Source: a bacterium (lineage in GTDB: Bacteria > Bacillota > Clostridia > Lachnospirales > Lachnospiraceae). From it: a stretch of DNA of 53,827 nt. The translations under genes and the position numbers were made by a program. Under the pieces are notes generated by a model. That model had not been told where the DNA came from. It ran no database searches and was given only the letters and a program-made list of their open reading frames with translations. This document shows, piece after piece, positions 50,580 to 53,827 of this stretch (its first letter is position 1; every line of letters starts with the position of its first letter). Location: the NCBI GenBank assembly GCA_030524675.1, contig JAUNGE010000022.1:1-53827 (forward strand). The letters are read 5' to 3'.

Positions 50580-52552
50580 GTGCGACTCGTTCGCAGGCAG
50601 TAAAAAGTCTGCGCACGAGCAACGGTTTTCCGTTGTTCGGAGAACTGGTAGTTTGATAGGTGGAATGACGGGGTAACGCCCTGAAACGCCTACCCTTGAT
50701 GGGCGTGCATTGGCTGTAATGGCTGGTGTGCGAAGCCCCATGACAAAGGCTGAGAGTAACCGTAACCACTGCCTAAAGTGGTCGAAAGCGGTCTGGCGGC
50801 AGACTGTGTTACCTATAAGCCGAGGGTCTATAAGACATCTATGGCGAGAATGTTCGCTTTGGCGGGCGGACTGACGAACTTGCGAATGTACGGGTCTAAA
50901 AGAAGACCGTATAGAAATGTACGGGTGCGTTAATGCGCAGTCAGTGTGGTTAGTATAGATTTTGCCCTATGAACGCCATACTGTGTTACAGGCACAGTCA
51001 AGCTGACAGGCTTATAGTAAGCGCCTAAGGATGTGTATGTAGAGATAGAACTATCGGAACGAGGAAAGGCAGCAGATTCCGTAAGGAATAGTCTGACGAA
51101 GAACAATAAGCAGACGAACTGCTGCTGAAAAGTAGTGGTCGAACCTACGATGTGCTTGCGTTATGTGAGTTACGGAGGAATGGCCACAAGTCGGTTGGGA
51201 TAAACAGGCATTATTCAATCCAACATAAGGATTCGAGTAAGACCAAAAGGGTCACTTTCGCAAAAGGAGGTGATGCCTTATGCCAAAGAAAAGCAAAAAT
51301 CTATGTGTAGATGATTTACGGCACGCCGAGTATTACGGTATGCAGCCAGTCTTTGACGAACTCTATCGTCGAAGCATGGACGGAGATACTTTTACCGACC
51401 TTATGGATTTGATACTTAGTCGGGACAACATTCTTCTGGCATATCGGAACATCAAAGCGAACGGAGGAAGCTACACAGCAGGAACAGACAACAGAAACAT
51501 CAGTGACATCGGGTGTTTACCGCCCGAAACAGTTGTTGAGAAAGTGAGGTTTATTGTCACAGGAAGTCAGCATGGATACCGACCTAAGCCGGTCAGACGT
51601 AAAGACATTCCGAAGCCAAACGGAAAAACTCGCCCGTTAGGTATTCCCTGTATCTGGGACAGGCTGATACAGCAATGTATCAAGCAGGTTATGGAGCCAA
51701 TCTGCGAAGCGAAATTCAGCGATAATAGTTACGGATTTCGTCCTAACCGTTCCGTTGAACATGCCATGCAGAAAACATACACTATGCTTCAACGTATGAA
51801 CCTGCACTATGTGATTGAGTTTGATATTAAAGGATTTTTTGACAACGTAAATCACAGTAAGTTGATACGGCAGATATGGGCATTGGGAATACATGACAAG
51901 CAGTTGATTTTCGTAATCAAGCGGATCTTGAAAGCGCCGATTAAAATGCCAGACGGTACTACTCTCATTCCAGACAAAGGTACGCCGCAGGGCGGCATTA
52001 TTTCACCGCTCCTTGCAAATATCGTGCTGAATGAATTGGATAAATGGGTGGAAAGTCAGTGGCAGAACAATCCAGTAGCCATAGAACGGGGACGATACAG
52101 ACTGATTGGGAATCGGGAAGTATTTGATAAAAGTCATGGTTACAGGATAATGAAGAAAACCAATCTGAAAGAAATGTATATCATCAGATATGCAGATGAT
52201 TTCAGAATCTTCTGTCGGAGTAAGGAGGACGCTTTGAGAACGAAAGAAGCTGTAACGGCATGGATAACCGAGAGGTTGCGGCTTGAAGTATCGCCGGAGA
52301 AAACAAGGATAGTCAATGTCAGAAAACGCTATTCGGAGTTTCTCGGATTCAAGATACGGGTCAGACCCAAAAGCAGTAGGTACGCTGTGCAATCCCATAT
52401 TTGTGATAAAAAGTTGGAACTGGAACGTCAAAAACTGGTGGAGCAGGCGAAGCGGATTGCCAGACCGTCCGAGGGAAAAAGACCTCTGGACGAGATAAGG
52501 TTGTTCAATTCAATGGTTCTGGGAATACAGAATTATTTTCAGCTTGCTACGG
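50580..52552 (+). mobile_element. Group II intron, 3'-truncated
   Basis: GTGCGAC at 50580 is a group II 5' end. It is followed by 700 bases of highly structured non-coding RNA and then the reverse transcriptase frame at 51280. Insertion is opposite in direction to the relaxase. A short palindrome (AAATCCT / AGGATTT) lies just before the 5' end. Domains V and VI are not found: sequence after about 52552 belongs to another gene. The intron therefore cannot splice by itself. Confidence 0.8.
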
Positions 52553-52872
52553 GCAGCCATAGTGAGGCCGACCTTGGCTGGCACTATGTGGAGTATTTAA
52601 CAGGCGTGCTCCTGCCGGATGAATTGCTTCAAGCCATCGATCCGGTTCCCTTTGGCAGATATGCCATGAAGGAGGAACAGGGCTGCTTCACCAGCCGCGG
52701 CTACCTCTCCCTTTCCGGGGACGAGTGGCAGCATGAGCATGTGGCGGAGCATCCCCACCGGGAGGCGGAGAAAAAGCCCTCCATCCGGGAACGGCTGGAG
52801 CAGGGAAAAAAGGAATGTGCAAACAGGCAGGCGACGCCCCAGGCAAGGGGCAAGTCTGAACCGGAGCTTTAA
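51280..52872 (+). CDS. Chimeric ORF: group II intron reverse transcriptase joined to ArdA-like tail
   Basis: 530 residues. Residues 1 to about 424 are intron reverse transcriptase: FRPNRSVEHAM, VIEFDIKGFFDNVNH, GTPQGGIISPLLANI and the catalytic YADD (about residue 304). It breaks at IQNYFQLAT, inside domain X. The DNA-binding and HNH endonuclease parts are lost. From GSHSEADLGWHYVEYLTG onward the frame continues, without a stop, into the end of a different protein. AAAGGAGG lies 7-8 bases before the ATG. Reverse transcription might survive, but splicing and target cutting should not. Confidence 0.85.
   Translation: MPKKSKNLCVDDLRHAEYYGMQPVFDELYRRSMDGDTFTDLMDLILSRDNILLAYRNIKANGGSYTAGTDNRNISDIGCLPPETVVEKVRFIVTGSQHGYRPKPVRRKDIPKPNGKTRPLGIPCIWDRLIQQCIKQVMEPICEAKFSDNSYGFRPNRSVEHAMQKTYTMLQRMNLHYVIEFDIKGFFDNVNHSKLIRQIWALGIHDKQLIFVIKRILKAPIKMPDGTTLIPDKGTPQGGIISPLLANIVLNELDKWVESQWQNNPVAIERGRYRLIGNREVFDKSHGYRIMKKTNLKEMYIIRYADDFRIFCRSKEDALRTKEAVTAWITERLRLEVSPEKTRIVNVRKRYSEFLGFKIRVRPKSSRYAVQSHICDKKLELERQKLVEQAKRIARPSEGKRPLDEIRLFNSMVLGIQNYFQLATGSHSEADLGWHYVEYLTGVLLPDELLQAIDPVPFGRYAMKEEQGCFTSRGYLSLSGDEWQHEHVAEHPHREAEKKPSIRERLEQGKKECANRQATPQARGKSEPEL
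52553..52872 (+). pseudogene. C-terminal fragment of an ArdA-like antirestriction protein
   Basis: About 106 codons read in frame with the intron protein. LPDELLQAIDPVPFGRYA with EQGCFTSRGYLSLSGDEW resembles the ArdA end, and KKPSIRERLEQGKKECANRQ is a tail common on proteins of Firmicutes integrative elements. AAGGAGG and a truncated next gene of three codons (ATGCCGGTATAG, 52886-52897) follow, showing another break. Confidence 0.55.
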
Positions 52873-52914
52873 GGAGGTGTGACCTATGCCGGTATAGTGA
52901 TCCGCTCCGCGGCA

Positions 52915-53827
52915 CTATTCAAGCTCATGCCGCCTCTGCTGCTCCTGTTCCTTCGGAACGGAGAGAAGGGCGTCCACGTTCTGCCGGATGGTCTCGTACT
53001 CCTGGGCCTCGCTCCTAGCGGTTCGGTATTCGGCCATCAGTTGGTCCTTCTGATTGGTGAGGGCGGCCAGCTCTTTTTCCATGCGTTCCGCGGAAGGAAC
53101 CGGAACGGCGCCCAGCTTTTTTAGCTCCCTTGCGGCAGCTTCAAACAGGATGATCCCGCTCTCATGTCCCCGCATAAATTTCTCTTTATCCTTAGACTGG
53201 CGGTAACGGTCATAGAGCGGCTTTAGGCGGCGGTAGGTTCCGGCGTGCTTCATCACAAGGGACAGCTCCGCGATCCGGGCCTCCGTGTCCTTGATGGAGG
53301 CATGGGCGGTATCCCGCTTTTCCGTCACGGCGGTCAGGCGCCTTTCCAGTTCTTCGTAGCTGTCGATCCCATGCTCCGTCAGGAAGTTCATGGTCCTGGC
53401 GGCCTGTTTCAGATTGTTCAGCTTCGCCCAGTGTGCGAACCCGGCGTTCTCCTGTGCCTTGATATTGTTCTGGATATCAATGAGCAGACTGATCCTTCCG
53501 TCACGCTGTTTCGGCTGTTTGGATGGTCTGGAGCGTCCGGCAATCCGGTCGGCAATGGCTTCCTCCGTGTAGTCCACGCCCAGGGTTTTCATCCGGGTAA
53601 AGCGTTCCTGGCCGGAGGCCCGGCAGGAAACGTATTTCCCCCGCTTGACCTCATATCCTTCCCTCTGCAGGCGGAGCAGTAAATCTTCAAAATCGGCGGA
53701 GGCGGGGATCAGACGGTCGATGGCCGCTTTCAGCTTCGCCTTGTAGCTGGTCCCGGCTTGGGCCGCCTGGTGCGGCGGATGTAGTGATAGCTCCGCTTGT
53801 TGGAATGGTAGTGCTTGTGATCCGTGA
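52915..53827 (-). pseudogene. Second relaxase remnant, frameshifted and with an internal deletion
   Basis: The C-terminal coiled-coil half (52915-53592) reads cleanly from MKTLGVDYTEEAI. The frame extends upstream (SYKAKLKAAIDRL, FEDLLLRLQREGYEVKRGKYVS) to about 53770. Beyond that, the other frame carries HSNKRSYHYIRR, the usual segment just before. About 30 residues that normally lie between the two are gone and the frame is shifted. It is not a duplicate of the first remnant: the two differ throughout. The window ends inside it. Confidence 0.8.

Noticed and set aside
50500-50769. 89-residue frame on the - strand across the intron start
   Set aside because: It crosses the predicted intron boundary and reads structured intron RNA. 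No domain.
52915-53592. Second relaxase considered as an intact short gene from the ATG at 53592
   Set aside because: The same frame continues upstream with relaxase sequence, then shifts. The ATG is internal, so the piece is a remnant.

Overview
The window looks like chromosome from a spore-forming Clostridia member, most likely Lachnospiraceae. This rests on a spoIIID gene, low-to-moderate GC with strong AGGAGG ribosome-binding sites, and the protein types. It is an inference, not a match to a named genome. No rRNA, tRNA or CRISPR array was found.

Bases 1-10,200 hold a surface-glycan locus, all on the + strand. It has a GDP-D-glycero-D-manno-heptose set (hddC, hddA, gmhB, gmhA), a polytopic membrane protein, the first three CDP-3,6-dideoxyhexose genes (rfbF, rfbG, rfbH), a LicD-family protein and a polyprenyl-phosphate-type glycosyltransferase. 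Bases 10,200-19,400 hold ordinary cell genes: a lipoprotein, a secreted metallo-beta-lactamase-fold protein, a ROK sugar kinase, an oxidoreductase, a zinc phospholipase C-like protein, an AGCS symporter, an HTH regulator, and a Ca2+/Na+ antiporter behind a yybP-ykoY (Mn2+) riboswitch.

Bases 19,800-25,000 form a five-gene operon behind a consensus promoter and an immediate leader terminator: circularly permuted ATP-grasp, alpha-E, transglutaminase-like, and two M14 aspartoacylase-like genes. This is a plausible peptide-tagging or amide-metabolism system. A secreted CAP/Ig-like/cell-wall-repeat protein follows, then a LysR-linked DUF3100-like transporter and amidohydrolase operon, then spoIIID.

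At about 32,870-32,925 the character changes. A Gx-transporter gene is cut off after about 34 family residues. Beyond it, every gene from 33,072 to 49,265 is on the - strand, and flavin/redox functions dominate: NusG-II, ApbE, an Fe-S aldo/keto reductase, a cytosolic flavodoxin, a MATE pump, five flavodoxin-domain lipoproteins (one fused to SUMF1, two to a cyclophilin-like fold), a DUF4405 cytochrome-like protein, AhpD-like and cupin proteins, Fe-alcohol dehydrogenase, LysR, aldo/keto reductase, a RibD-C-type reductase and an FMN reductase. All five lipoproteins have the lipobox Cys at residue 20. This is the best candidate for an undescribed system: an envelope-anchored flavodoxin redox network.

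Bases 49,500-53,827 are the wreck of a conjugative or mobilizable element. There are two unrelated relaxase remnants, and a group II intron that lost its 3' half and is fused in frame to the tail of an ArdA-like antirestriction gene.
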